From assembly GCF_017302985.1 (NCBI RefSeq), contig NZ_JAFIMU010000006.1:532403-596402 (forward strand): a DNA stretch of 64,000 bases. Direction: 5' to 3'. The stretch's first letter is position 1; each line of letters opens with the position of its first letter. The notes beneath the pieces were generated by a model. It was not told where the DNA came from, made no database searches, and saw only the letters and a list, made by a program, of their open reading frames with translations. Source of the stretch: Corallococcus macrosporus. Lineage in GTDB: Bacteria; Myxococcota; Myxococcia; Myxococcales; Myxococcaceae. This document shows positions 52,501 through 61,446 of this stretch, piece after piece. A program made the translations under genes and the position numbers.

Positions 52501-52610
52501 ACGTCCTCGGCGAAGTAACGCCCATCCCTCGCCGTGATGCGGGCATGACGCCGGGAGACACCGTGGTCATGCAGCACCAGGTCGTTCTCCGAGGTCCGGC
52601 CGATCTTCAC
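49512..52610 (-). CDS. giant FHA-domain protein with repetitive linker and membrane helix
   Basis: At least 1032 residues. The FHA domain is N-terminal (KIGRTSENDLVLHDHGVSRR, HARITARDGRYFAEDVGSAN, GTQLNGQPLGGEKQLRDGDR). Residues 90-700 are Ala/Pro-rich with two repeat kinds. One membrane helix is at about 753-781 (ASLAGLGALAVVTLLVALVV), and a 250-residue exported part of mixed fold ends in helices. The GTG at 52608-52610 is the first standard start, but it cuts off the first FHA strand; the same frame runs on upstream and a CTG at 52677-52679 would give PILLTITQGLQVGRELAF, the expected strand. It begins right after tadC, so a role in Tad pilus signalling is likely. Confidence 0.82.
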   Translation of the reverse strand: MKIGRTSENDLVLHDHGVSRRHARITARDGRYFAEDVGSANGTQLNGQPLGGEKQLRDGDRITVGPVEFTFVWVAPEDDDDVTRPIRRALAPPHAKVSPQGVEQASLAEIEAAPTSYQQSMPAMARPAAKGEAMPVMPVMPSTPPKRPSAPDLPAVGATAPVAAAPARAPSATPVLGASAPGAAAAARTPQGPPVLEAAAAGVSAQAKAPPTAPVQGAAAAGAAAPAKAPAGPAVSGASSPGAAASSRAPAGPPVLGAAAAGNQVAGAPAKAPVPGASSGRASAPGLPAVGAPPANKAAATPPVPVASSSGRSSAPGLPAVGGSGSGRMPAPGATSTPAGASDSAHSTALKLPVVGAPAHGPVAPVASSKRNGVANLPGVGAPALNRPELGRGAARASASGLPVMTPPGLMAPPPPARPSVAPPPVDLAPVMPDEPEERTLMAIPTVDSPKPAVVLPVPDLDEPAEHTLMAIPTVDSPGSTSTLAPALPIPDLDEPAEHTLMAIPSVDSPALAPFALPVPDLDEPEERTLMAIPATPEALPPVQAAPPPDAPFSLPVPMMEEPEERTVLDLRPITPVSPLVAKPTRIGVAVAAPPAAGAPEPATFVGQDDAIPTEPPEETRAAPMTSAGQDAVAAPAWSPFVPPPAPEPEPVTLVGRNRSSAPKLDAGPLPGEAPLLAPVPVPEVGGDATVPPAPPSLELPAIQPEAKGPVTVVAKIEPSSAADKARQRRQLGKTLKGRFVLFWQRQSLPKRIGIASLAGLGALAVVTLLVALVVPSAIRLPGREPSKLGMDPVMDSFGLGDGVRWVHADDKLFDFRFVSPTRAVAVLHYQASNIARDEVNLSLNGVSLGWVPPDTAQTAERELEQVLPPSLLRRNANNQLLFDNALNPPGRETWRIWNLRLEVIPVPELPPDQLVASARESAKAGARFYELKDVGAENLFKAWREYRAAWITLEALDEKPELYDDVRERIAQISTELDHRCGQLMMQFQRAVQFRSRRDAVATLEDVRRRFPTAEHRCHNLGLEKAYEHEL
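50895..51320 (-). repeat. EERTLMAIP repeats in the FHA protein
   Basis: Five copies spaced about 90-105 bp encode DEPEERTLMAIPTVDSP, DEPAEHTLMAIPTVDSP, DEPAEHTLMAIPSVDSP, DEPEERTLMAIPATPEA and EEPEERTVLDLRPITP, joined by LPVPDLDEP-like spacers. The DNA copies are near-identical over about 40 bp. Confidence 0.88.
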
Positions 52611-52683
52611 CTCGGCCTGCTCGAAGGCGAGCTCCCGTCCGACCTGGAGCCCCTGGGTGATGGTGAGCAGGATGGGCAGAGGA

Positions 52684-53574
52684 CTAGCCCCCGACGTTGC
52701 CGAACATGAACTGGAACACGATGGGCCCGAAGAGCACCATGAACACCGTCGGGAAGATGCAGGCGATGAGCGGGAACAGCATCTTCACCGGGGCCTCGCC
52801 GGCCAGCTTCTCCGCGCGCTGCGTGCGGTCGATGCGCATCTGCGTGGACTGGATGCGCAGCACCTTGCCCAGGCTCGTGCCCATCTTGTCCGCCTGGATC
52901 AGCGCCGTGACGAACGTCGTCAGCGACGGCAGGTCCACGCGCACGATCATGCTCTTGAGCGCCTCTTCACGCGTCTTGCCCATCTTGAGCTGCTTGAGCA
53001 CCAGCTGCAGCTCCTCGCGCAGCGGACCCTGGCGGCCCTTCTCCACCACCTTCGCCAGCGCGCCCGTGAAGTCCATGCCCGCTTCCACCGACAGCGTCAG
53101 CAGGTCCAGGTTGTACGGAAGCGCGCGGCTGATGGCCAGGTGACGGCGCTTGACCTGATCGTTCAACCAGATGAGCGGATAGAACAGGCCCAGCAGCATC
53201 ACCAGCAGCGACCAGGCCAGGTTCATCCCGATGCCGTTGACGACGAACAGGCCGGCCAGGAGGGCGAAGAAGGCGCTGATCTCCTGCAGCGCCATGATGT
53301 CCTCGGGCTTGTACTGCGACGGCTCGCCCGCCTTGATGAGCTTGCGGCGCGTCTTGGACTCATAGCCCGGCCACATGAAGCGCCGGTTCATCGCGCCCAG
53401 CTTGCGGATGGCGACGGAGCCCGCGCCCTTCACGCCGCCCGCGGACTCGTCCCGCACTTCCGACAGGAAGCGCTCCAGGACGTTGGAGTACAGGCCGATG
53501 CCCAGGAACGCGACCGCGCCCGCGGTCAGCAGTGCCGAGCCGCCCATCAGCAGAAATGTCAGGACTTCCTGCAC
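52684..53574 (-). CDS. tadC: Flp/Tad pilus inner-membrane platform protein TadC
   Basis: A 296-residue GspF-type membrane protein with helices at the N-terminus, at about 105-155 and at the C-terminus. ISRALPYNLDLLTLSVEAGM and DFTGALAKVVEKGRQGPLRE are the family's cytoplasmic core; FVTALIQADKMGTSLGKVLR the second. It pairs with TadB as the platform moved by the TadA ATPase. It begins 13 bp after the tadB stop; tail end FMFGNVGG is followed by the giant FHA gene. Confidence 0.92.
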   Translation of the reverse strand: MQEVLTFLLMGGSALLTAGAVAFLGIGLYSNVLERFLSEVRDESAGGVKGAGSVAIRKLGAMNRRFMWPGYESKTRRKLIKAGEPSQYKPEDIMALQEISAFFALLAGLFVVNGIGMNLAWSLLVMLLGLFYPLIWLNDQVKRRHLAISRALPYNLDLLTLSVEAGMDFTGALAKVVEKGRQGPLREELQLVLKQLKMGKTREEALKSMIVRVDLPSLTTFVTALIQADKMGTSLGKVLRIQSTQMRIDRTQRAEKLAGEAPVKMLFPLIACIFPTVFMVLFGPIVFQFMFGNVGG

Positions 53575-53587
53575 GGTGCGCCTCGTT

Positions 53588-54433
53588 TCAGATGTCGATG
53601 TTGACGATGCGCCGGATGATTAGGATGCCCATGATCTCCATGATGGCGATCAGGGTCACCAGCACGTAGCCGAAGAAGTGATTCATCATCGGCTCCATCA
53701 GGTCCGGCCGCATGTAGTTGAGCACCATGCCCAGCACCGCCGGCATGGCCGCGACGATCCATCCCTGGAGCTTGCCCTGGGACGTCAGCGCGTCGATCTT
53801 GCCTTCCAGGCGGAAGCGCTCGCGGATCACCGTGGAGATGGTCTCGAACATCTCCGCCATGTTGCCGCCCAGCTGGCGCGCGATGTTGGTGGACACCACC
53901 ACCAGCTCCAGGTCGTCGCTGCCCACGCGCTTGCCCATGTTGATGAGCGCCTCTTCCAGGGGCACGCCCAGCTTCACTTCCTTCACGAAGAGGCCGAACT
54001 CCTGGGACAGGGGCGGCATCGCTTCACGCGCCACGTGCTCGATGGCCTGGGGGAACGTGAGGCCCGCCTTGAACGCGTTGGCCATGGCCTGCAGCGCGTC
54101 CACCAGCTGCACGTTGAACTTCTTGATGCGGCGCTTGCGGTAGTGCTTCACCAGCAGCATCGGCAGGAAGAAGCCGAAGATGGTCGAGAGCACCGCCAGG
54201 ATGGGGTTGAAGACGATGTAGCTGAGGATGCCCAGAAGGCACATGCACGCGATGTTGAGGATCAACATCTGCCGCGCGTCGATGAAGAGGAACATGTCGC
54301 TCAAGTCGTTCATCGACTTGGCGACGTACCGCTCCTGGTACTGCTCGTACGCCTTCGACAGGACGCTGAAGATCACCAGGCTGAAGAAGAACACCGAGCC
54401 GGTGACGAGGAGGAGGACGATACCTGCGAGCAT
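53588..54433 (-). CDS. tadB: Flp/Tad pilus inner-membrane platform protein TadB
   Basis: A 281-residue GspF-type membrane protein with hydrophobic N-terminal helices (AGIVLLLVTGSVFFFSLVIF), LVDALQAMANAFKAGLTFPQ and FGLFVKEVKLGVPLEEALIN in the cytoplasmic core, and IARQLGGNMAEMFETISTVI, the second conserved part. Works with TadC. It follows cpaB by 76 bp; no TadA ATPase or secretin gene lies between, although they normally do. Confidence 0.92.
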   Translation of the reverse strand: MLAGIVLLLVTGSVFFFSLVIFSVLSKAYEQYQERYVAKSMNDLSDMFLFIDARQMLILNIACMCLLGILSYIVFNPILAVLSTIFGFFLPMLLVKHYRKRRIKKFNVQLVDALQAMANAFKAGLTFPQAIEHVAREAMPPLSQEFGLFVKEVKLGVPLEEALINMGKRVGSDDLELVVVSTNIARQLGGNMAEMFETISTVIRERFRLEGKIDALTSQGKLQGWIVAAMPAVLGMVLNYMRPDLMEPMMNHFFGYVLVTLIAIMEIMGILIIRRIVNIDI

Positions 54434-54509
54434 GGGCGCGAATCCCCGGGGGATGAGGGAGGGGTCGGCAGGGCCGCTTCAGCTTGGGAAGCGGCCCCGC
54501 GCGCGACGA

Positions 54510-55328
54510 CTACGGAGAGCCGGCCGAGGCCTTCTCGCCGCTGCCACTGCCCTTGATGATCTGGATGATCTCCCGGCGCTTCTGCTCCAGCACGCGGGTG
54601 CGCTCGCCGGACAGCAGCGTGCTGATGGTGGCGCGGCCGCGCTCCTCGATGAGGTCCACGTCGTCCTCGTTGCGCAGCGACAGGGTCAGCTGCCCCAGCT
54701 CCGCCGCCAGCACCAGGATCTCCGCCTCTTCCGGCAGCACCATCAGCGACACGTTGCTGTACTCGCGCTGGTTCTCCGGGATGAGGTTGATGTTCGTGGT
54801 GCCGGTGATCTTGCCCGTGGCGACCACGATGATGTTCTGCAGCAGCGTCACGGCGACGCTCTCGTCCGTCTGCGGATCACGGAACGTGCCGATGATGTCC
54901 ACGTGGTCGTTGGGGCGGATCCACCCGCCCACGGACGTGGTCTGCTTCGCCTCGATGGTGATGGCGCGCGCCTTCTTCTGCACCTTCGTGGACAGGCGCT
55001 CGGCGGCCTTCGTCGTCTCGAACTGGCTCCAGAGGATGGGGTCGCCGGCCTGCAGCGCCACCAGCACCTTCTGGTTCACGATGTAGTTGGCGGAGTCCGG
55101 CTTCACCACCGACGAGGTGACGAACTGCTCCGGCACGGAGCGCTGGGAGATCATCTCGTACGTGATGACCGAACCCTCGGGCATGTCCTGGCCCGCCACC
55201 ACCACGGGCACCAGGTTCCACCCGCGGCGCACATCCGATTCCTTCTTCTTGATGGCCGAGTAGGCCACGATGCCGGCGAGCAAACCGAGCACCAGTGCGA
55301 CGACGAGCGGGGTCTTACCCTTCAACAT
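54510..55328 (-). CDS. cpaB: Flp pilus assembly protein CpaB (RcpC)
   Basis: A 272-residue periplasmic protein anchored by one helix (PLVVALVLGLLAGIVAYSA). It has an SAF domain (VPVVVAGQDMPEGSVITYEM, VNQKVLVALQAGDPILWSQF) and the CpaB part with RAITIEAKQTTSVGGWIRPN and DHVDIIGTFRDPQTDESVAV. CpaB helps stabilise the CpaC secretin. Gene order pilin-like, cpaB, tadB, tadC is seen here. ATG 55326-55328 has AAGGACCTTGAACC ahead, a weak site. Confidence 0.92.
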   Translation of the reverse strand: MLKGKTPLVVALVLGLLAGIVAYSAIKKKESDVRRGWNLVPVVVAGQDMPEGSVITYEMISQRSVPEQFVTSSVVKPDSANYIVNQKVLVALQAGDPILWSQFETTKAAERLSTKVQKKARAITIEAKQTTSVGGWIRPNDHVDIIGTFRDPQTDESVAVTLLQNIIVVATGKITGTTNINLIPENQREYSNVSLMVLPEEAEILVLAAELGQLTLSLRNEDDVDLIEERGRATISTLLSGERTRVLEQKRREIIQIIKGSGSGEKASAGSP

Positions 55329-55560
55329 GGTTCAAGGTCCTCCAGAACGGTGGGGCGCCGTCGTGGCGGCAGGACAGCTTTGGACGAGGGGGCGATGCCA
55401 GGGCGCGAACGGGGCGGAATGTTATCCATGCCCCACGGCGGGTGTCAAAACCACCTCTCGTGACAAAGCGGAATCCCGGGACACCCGGGGCTCGCGGCGC
55501 CTGCCCGCCCGGCAGGGAGGACGGCGCGACACACGGGCCTGATCCGCGGCCTTCCGTCCC

Positions 55561-55821
55561 TCAGGGGAACGGCAGGTTCAGCACGAAGTAAAACGAGTCG
55601 TAATAAATCTGATACGCCTCGAGGAACAGGTCGATGACGTTGGTCTGCTTGTCCTCGTTCCAGCGGATCTTCACCGTGGCGCCGATGACGAGCCCGACGA
55701 TCAACACCCAGTTGATCATCGAGTACTCCACCATGGCCTGGCCACGGCGGATCCGGCGCTGGGGGCGCGGCGACGACTTCGTGGGGGGGGTCACGGGGGG
55801 AGCGTGCACGTCCGACGTCAT
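55561..55821 (-). CDS. Flp-like (type IVb) pilin-related small protein
   Basis: An 86-residue protein. Residues 27-52 read GQAMVEYSMINWVLIVGLVI, the Flp pilin/TadE signature: G-Q-x-x-V-E-Y then a hydrophobic helix, cut by the prepilin peptidase before the helix. An unusually long basic leader of about 26 residues precedes it, and the C-terminus (about 30 residues, aromatic: AYQIYYDSFYFVLNLPFP) is longer than in classical Flp. ATG 55819-55821. Location 232 bp upstream of cpaB on the same strand supports a role as a pilus subunit or pseudopilin. Confidence 0.78.
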   Translation of the reverse strand: MTSDVHAPPVTPPTKSSPRPQRRIRRGQAMVEYSMINWVLIVGLVIGATVKIRWNEDKQTNVIDLFLEAYQIYYDSFYFVLNLPFP

Positions 55822-55882
55822 GTTCCCATTATCCAGGACCCGGGCCCCGGACGCATCGGTCATGTGGACTGCCGCCCCTCCC

Positions 55883-57304
55883 CTACTGCGCGGGCTTGGA
55901 AGGAGCGGCCTTGGCCGGAGCCGACGCGGGCGCCGCGGGAGGCGCGGCCTGACGCAGGCGGCGCTGGGCCAGTTGGGCCGCGCTGGAGCCGGGGGCCTCG
56001 GTGATGATCTGCCCGCAGACGGCGGCGGCCTCCCGGTCGCGGCCCTGGACGGACTCGGACTCGCAGAGCCTTGAGAGCAGCGCCAGCCGCTCGCTGCCCG
56101 TGGCTCCGGCCGCGAGCGCGGCGCGCAGCAGCTGCGCTTCCCGGGCACGGTCGCCCTGGTTCGCGGCGGCCTGGGCCTGGGCGGACAGGTCGCGCGACGT
56201 CATCGCCTCGTTGGCGGCGGACTTCTCCATGGCCTTGGGCTTCGCGGCCTGCGCGCGGGCGGACTCCTTCCGGGGTTCGGCGGACGAAAGCGTCGGGGTC
56301 GCGGGCGCGGGCTGACGGCTCAGCGCGCCCGTGGCGGCGGGAGCCATGGCCTCGGCCATGGGCGCGGAGGCCACGGGAGGAGGAGGCGGCGACGGGGGCG
56401 AGCCAGCGGACGCGCCTTCGGCATCATCGTCCATGGCGAGCCCACGGCCATAGGACGCACCGCCCAGGCGCAGGGAGTCGTTCTTCGCGACCTTCCCCTT
56501 GTCGGTGCTTCCACCGGGTGCGCGCCGCATCGCCGGAGCGTCCTTCATGGCGAGGGCGCTGTCGGCCTCCTCTTCCTTCGGGGACGGCGCGGACACCTCC
56601 TGCGCGACCCCGGCGGCCGGGGCCTCTTCGAGCGCCGCGAACTCATCCGCGTCCCGGACGGCCTTGGACACCTTCTTCCTGGGCGCGTCGGCGTTCGCGC
56701 TGCGCCGCTCCAGCATGGCGCCCCCACCGCCCGCGTTCATCCAGTCCGACGGACGGGCCTTGGCGGCCGCGCCCTTGCGCTCCGCCTTCTCGTCCTGCAC
56801 GAGCGCATCCATCGGCTCGGGCGAGGCCGCCGCCACGGGCGCGCTCGCCGGGGGCATCACGGCGCGCGGGGCCGGAGACTCCTCCGCCTTCTGCTTCGCC
56901 GCCTCCATCGCGAGGGCGGGGGCCTTCTGCGACAGGTTCGGCTCCAGGTGGACGTTCTTGCTGACCGCCAGCGTGAGGATGCCGAAGGTGCTCACCGTGG
57001 CCAGGCCCACCGCGGGCAGGAGCCAGCGGCGCCAGCGCGAGGGCTTCGGCTCGGGTCCCGCGGCGGCGCGGCGCGCGGACTGCTGGGCGTACGCGAGCAG
57101 CGACTCCAGGCCCGCGTCCGGCGCGGGCTCCGACGACAGCTGCGCCATGGTGGTCCGCACGCCGCGGATGTCCGCCAGCGCCTTGGTGCAGCGCGCGCAG
57201 CCCTGGACGTGCTGCTCCAGCGACTGGGCCTCCGACGCGGGCAGCTCGCCGTAGGCGAAGTCGAGGAGCCGGTCCTCGTGCGCGTGGGCATTCTGGGCAC
57301 TCAT
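55883..57304 (-). CDS. membrane anti-sigma factor with zinc-binding head
   Basis: A 473-residue protein. The head is a ZAS/zf-HC2 anti-sigma domain with His32-x3-Cys36-x2-Cys39 (EQHVQGCARCTKAL). One membrane helix (WLLPAVGLATVSTFGILTLA) is near residue 95. The long rest is Ala/Pro/Lys-rich, with a helical TPR-like end (ANQGDRAREAQLLRAALAAG, REAAAVCGQIITEAPGSSAA). Its start overlaps the sigma-factor stop by ATGA, the usual sigma/anti-sigma coupling. It should hold the ECF factor at the membrane until a signal releases it. Most anti-sigmas are about half this length. Confidence 0.88.
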   Translation of the reverse strand: MSAQNAHAHEDRLLDFAYGELPASEAQSLEQHVQGCARCTKALADIRGVRTTMAQLSSEPAPDAGLESLLAYAQQSARRAAAGPEPKPSRWRRWLLPAVGLATVSTFGILTLAVSKNVHLEPNLSQKAPALAMEAAKQKAEESPAPRAVMPPASAPVAAASPEPMDALVQDEKAERKGAAAKARPSDWMNAGGGGAMLERRSANADAPRKKVSKAVRDADEFAALEEAPAAGVAQEVSAPSPKEEEADSALAMKDAPAMRRAPGGSTDKGKVAKNDSLRLGGASYGRGLAMDDDAEGASAGSPPSPPPPPVASAPMAEAMAPAATGALSRQPAPATPTLSSAEPRKESARAQAAKPKAMEKSAANEAMTSRDLSAQAQAAANQGDRAREAQLLRAALAAGATGSERLALLSRLCESESVQGRDREAAAVCGQIITEAPGSSAAQLAQRRLRQAAPPAAPASAPAKAAPSKPAQ

Positions 57305-57948
57305 CCCGCCACCGTCCTTCCATCCTCCGACAGGTCGCCATCCACGCCCAGCTCACCCAGGCGGCGGCGCAGGCCCTCCAGCGCGTAGCGCATCCGGCTC
57401 TTCACCGTGTTCTCGGACACGCCCGTCACCTCGGCGATCTCCTTGAACGGGATGCCGCTGTACTCACGCAGCACGAACACCTCGCGCTGCTCCTCCGGCA
57501 GGCCCGAGAGGGCCCGCTCCAGCAGGGGCCGCAGGCGCGCATTGTGCGCCCCGCGCTCCGGACTGGCGCCGGCATCCGGCAGCCCCTCGCCCAGCGGACG
57601 TCCCTCGTCCCCGTCGGTACCCGCCGCGGGGGCTTCCAGGGACGTCGCCTGGCGGTAGCTCTCTTTGCGCGTGCTGTCCACGCAGAGGTTCCTCGCGATG
57701 GTGTACAGCCAGGTCGTGAACCGGGCCTTGGGCTCGTATTCCCGGGCGCTGCGGACCACCTTGAGCCACGTCTCCTGCAGCACGTCCTCCGCCCGTGCCC
57801 GCTGCCCCACGAAGCGCAGGATGAAGTTGAACACCGGCGCGCGGTGCTTGCGCACCAGCGCTTCGAACGCGCGCGCGTCTCCCGCCTGGAAGGCGAGCAT
57901 CAGCTGCTCGTCTGAGGTTTCGGGTGCCAAACTTCCCCCAGTGCCCAT
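57301..57948 (-). CDS. ECF-type RNA polymerase sigma factor
   Basis: A 215-residue group 4 sigma factor. Region 2 is at about 15-80 (DEQLMLAFQAGDARAFEALV, AEDVLQETWLKVVRSAREYE, ARFTTWLYTIARNLCVDSTR) and region 4 at about 140-205 (LSGLPEEQREVFVLREYSGI, PFKEIAEVTGVSENTVKSRM). I start at ATG 57946-57948; a GTG 11 codons upstream (57981) is an alternative. It is coupled to its anti-sigma gene, and likely controls its own promoter in the short region before it. Resembles myxobacterial RpoE-type factors. Confidence 0.92.
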   Translation of the reverse strand: MGTGGSLAPETSDEQLMLAFQAGDARAFEALVRKHRAPVFNFILRFVGQRARAEDVLQETWLKVVRSAREYEPKARFTTWLYTIARNLCVDSTRKESYRQATSLEAPAAGTDGDEGRPLGEGLPDAGASPERGAHNARLRPLLERALSGLPEEQREVFVLREYSGIPFKEIAEVTGVSENTVKSRMRYALEGLRRRLGELGVDGDLSEDGRTVAG

Positions 57949-58012
57949 GAAGCCACGGGTGCCATCCCCTTCACCGCCCACGGCCTGTAACGGACAGCCG
58001 TGCGCGAAAGGT

Positions 58013-58420
58013 CTATTCCGGCCGTGGCCGCCGGTAAGTGGCGAGAATGACAGGGACCGCCACCCCTGTCACCAGAAGTGCCTGCGCGAGCAATACGGCC
58101 GGCAGCGGGCGCTGCACGTGCACGTACAGCGAGCGGCCAAGCCCCACCCCCAGGAGGACGCCTGTCAGCGTGCGCAGCCAGTTGGAACCGGATGCGGGCC
58201 GGAAGCGTCCCACCGCCCAGTCCACCAGCGCGGGCAGCGTGAGGGCCAGCACGACGGGCACGTCCCACGCCCACTGGAGCGGCGCCTTCAGCGCGAACAG
58301 GCCCAGGAACACGGCGGCGAGCACGGGGTACGTGCCCAGGCACCGCGCGCACACGCGCACGCCCGCGAGCACGTACGTGCGGTTGTACTCATCCGGGTGA
58401 TGATGGCTGAGCCAGAACAC
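58013..58420 (-). CDS. DUF2085 membrane protein
   Basis: A 135-residue protein with about four membrane helices. The N-terminus [20 protein letters not shown] and [20 protein letters not shown] match DUF2085, whose C-x-x-C is thought to bind a metal or act in redox; function unknown. GTG 58418-58420 is chosen for AGGAGG five bases ahead. It overlaps the end of the upstream peptide-ABC gene by 32 bp. Confidence 0.82.
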   Translation of the reverse strand: MFWLSHHHPDEYNRTYVLAGVRVCARCLGTYPVLAAVFLGLFALKAPLQWAWDVPVVLALTLPALVDWAVGRFRPASGSNWLRTLTGVLLGVGLGRSLYVHVQRPLPAVLLAQALLVTGVAVPVILATYRRPRPE

Positions 58421-59440
58421 CGGCACCTCCTGCGGACGCGGAAACAGCGGTCCCGTCCTGCGCGTTCCGCGAATCCGCCTCGGCCAGGAAGCACGCGGCG
58501 GCGTGGCCTCCCCCCAGCGGATACAGCGGCGGCGACTCGCGCCGGCAGCGGTCCATCGCATGGGGGCAGCGCGGGTGGAACGCGCAGCCGGTCGGCGGTG
58601 ACAGGGGCGAGGGCGGCTCACCCGGCAGCAAGAGCCGCGCGCGGGGACGCTCCGGGTCCGGCACCGGCACCGCGGACAGCAGGGCCTGCGTGTAGGGATG
58701 GCGAGGCCCGGCGTACAGCGCGCGCGACGGCGCCACCTCCACGATGCGGCCCAGGTACATCACCGCCACGCGCGTGGACACGTACTCCACGATCTTCAGG
58801 TCGTGCGCGATGAAGAGGTACGTGAGCCCGCGCTCGCGCTGCAGGTCCACCAGCAGGTTGACGATCTGCGCCTGGATGGAGACGTCCAGTGCGCTGATGG
58901 GCTCGTCCGCCACCACCAGCTCCGGACGCAACGCGATGGCACGTGCAATGCCGATGCGTTGACGCTGGCCGCCGGAGAACTCGTGCGGGTAGCGGCTGCG
59001 CGCCTCGCGGGGCAGTCCCATGGCGTCGAGCAGCGCCAGCACCTCGTCCTCGCGCGCCCTGCCCTTCGCGAGGCCGTGGATGGCGAAGGGCTCCGCGAGG
59101 ATGTCCCCCACCGTCATGCGCGGGTTGAGCGACGCGTACGGATCCTGGAAGACGAGCTGCATCTGCCGGCGCAGCGGCCGCAGCTCGCGCTGCGACAGGC
59201 CGGTCAGCTCCCGCCCGGCCACGCGGATGGAGCCAGCGGTCGGGTCGAGGAGGCGCAGCACCGCGCGCCCCAGCGTGCTCTTGCCGCAGCCGCTCTCCCC
59301 CACCAGGCCCAGGGTCTCGCCGCGGGCGACGTCGAAGGACACGCCGTCCACCGCGCGCACCGTGCCGCGCGTCCGGTCCAGCCAGCCGCCGCGCACCGGG
59401 AAGTGCACCTTCAGGTCGCGCACCTGCACCAGGGGTTCGC

Positions 59441-59444
<4 letters not shown>
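58389..59444 (-). CDS. peptide ABC transporter ATPase, OppF/DppF type
   Basis: A 351-residue ABC ATPase with Walker [18 protein letters not shown]-loop [15 protein letters not shown], signature [15 protein letters not shown], Walker [13 protein letters not shown] and switch His in [11 protein letters not shown]. The C-terminal oligopeptide_HPY part ([32 protein letters not shown]) has the cysteine cluster typical of Opp/Dpp ATPases, which can bind an Fe-S cluster. The permeases and binding protein are not in the window. ATG 59442-59444, ATGA overlap with the OppD gene. Confidence 0.92.
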
Positions 59445-60447
<1,003 letters not shown>

Positions 60448-60451
<4 letters not shown>

Positions 60452-61437
60452 TTCTGGGCCAGCTCCTCCAGGAACTCCGCCTCCTGGATGAGCCCCTTGC
60501 GGATGAGCAGGCGGATGAGGCTCGCGACCATGCGCGCGGGCTTCACCTTCTCCGTGTCCAGGCTGGCCTCCTCGCCGCGCGAGATGCGGTCGATGTCGTC
60601 CAGCACCGCCAGGTCCTCCTCGGAGAAGTCCGGCTTGGGCGTGAGCGCCACGGACGGCTTCGAGCCCTGCGCGGCGCCGCCGAAGAGCACCACCGGCACG
60701 CGCGGCTTGTTCGGGTCCTCCGGCTCGGAGGGCGGAGGGGGCGGCGGCCGGGCGGCAGCGGGAGGCGGCGGCGGACGCGGGGCCTTGGGACGGGGCTTGG
60801 AGCCCAGGATGTCCTCCAGCACCTCCGCGCCGTCGACGCCCGAATCATGGGGCGGCGGCGGGGGCAGGTCCCAGTCCAGCGCTGGCGGCGCGGGCGGGCG
60901 CGGCGGCGCCGGGGGCCGGGCGGCGGCGGGAGGCGGCGGCAGGATGTCCGGCGAATCGTCCTCGTCCATGTCCATCGGTTCAGCCTCCACGATGTCCAGG
61001 GGCTCGCCCCGGCCGCGCGCGAGCGCCTGCTCCATGTCATCCGACGCGGCGACGAACACCTTGAGCTGCTTGCGCAGCTGGAAGCGCAGCTCGTCCACCA
61101 GCGTCAGGTTGCCCGGATCCTCCACCGCGACGTGGATCCGCTCGCTGCGCCCTTCCTGCTCCGACGCGAAGAGGAGCACCCGGTGCTCGGTCTGGAAGTC
61201 CATGGACACCAGCGAGGACACCGCGTGCGGGATGTACTCGGGGATCTCCACGAAGGGCAGCGCGTGCTGCGCCGCCAGCGCCCGCGCGATGTCCCGGCCC
61301 GTGCACAGGCCCATGGACATCAGCACCTCGCCCAGCTTGCGGCCCTGGCCGCGACGGCCGGAGGCCAGGGCCTGCTTCACCTGCTCGTCCGTCACCACTC
61401 CGGCCTGGACGAGGAGTTCACCAATCTTCTTGCGCAT
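60448..61437 (-). CDS. MshEN-domain protein with Pro-rich linker (short paralog of the pair)
   Basis: A 329-residue cytoplasmic protein. Residues 1-150 are a GspE/MshE N-terminal-like domain: [20 protein letters not shown] and [20 protein letters not shown] are two L-G-x-x-L-x-x-x-G-x-x helical hairpins like the pair of MshEN motifs that bind c-di-GMP in MshE. A Pro/Ala-rich linker (170-250) and a helical end ([20 protein letters not shown]) follow. No ATPase domain is attached. It begins 9 bp after the stop of the neighbouring paralog and overlaps the OppD start. Confidence 0.82.
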
Positions 61438-61446
61438 GGCCGGGGG

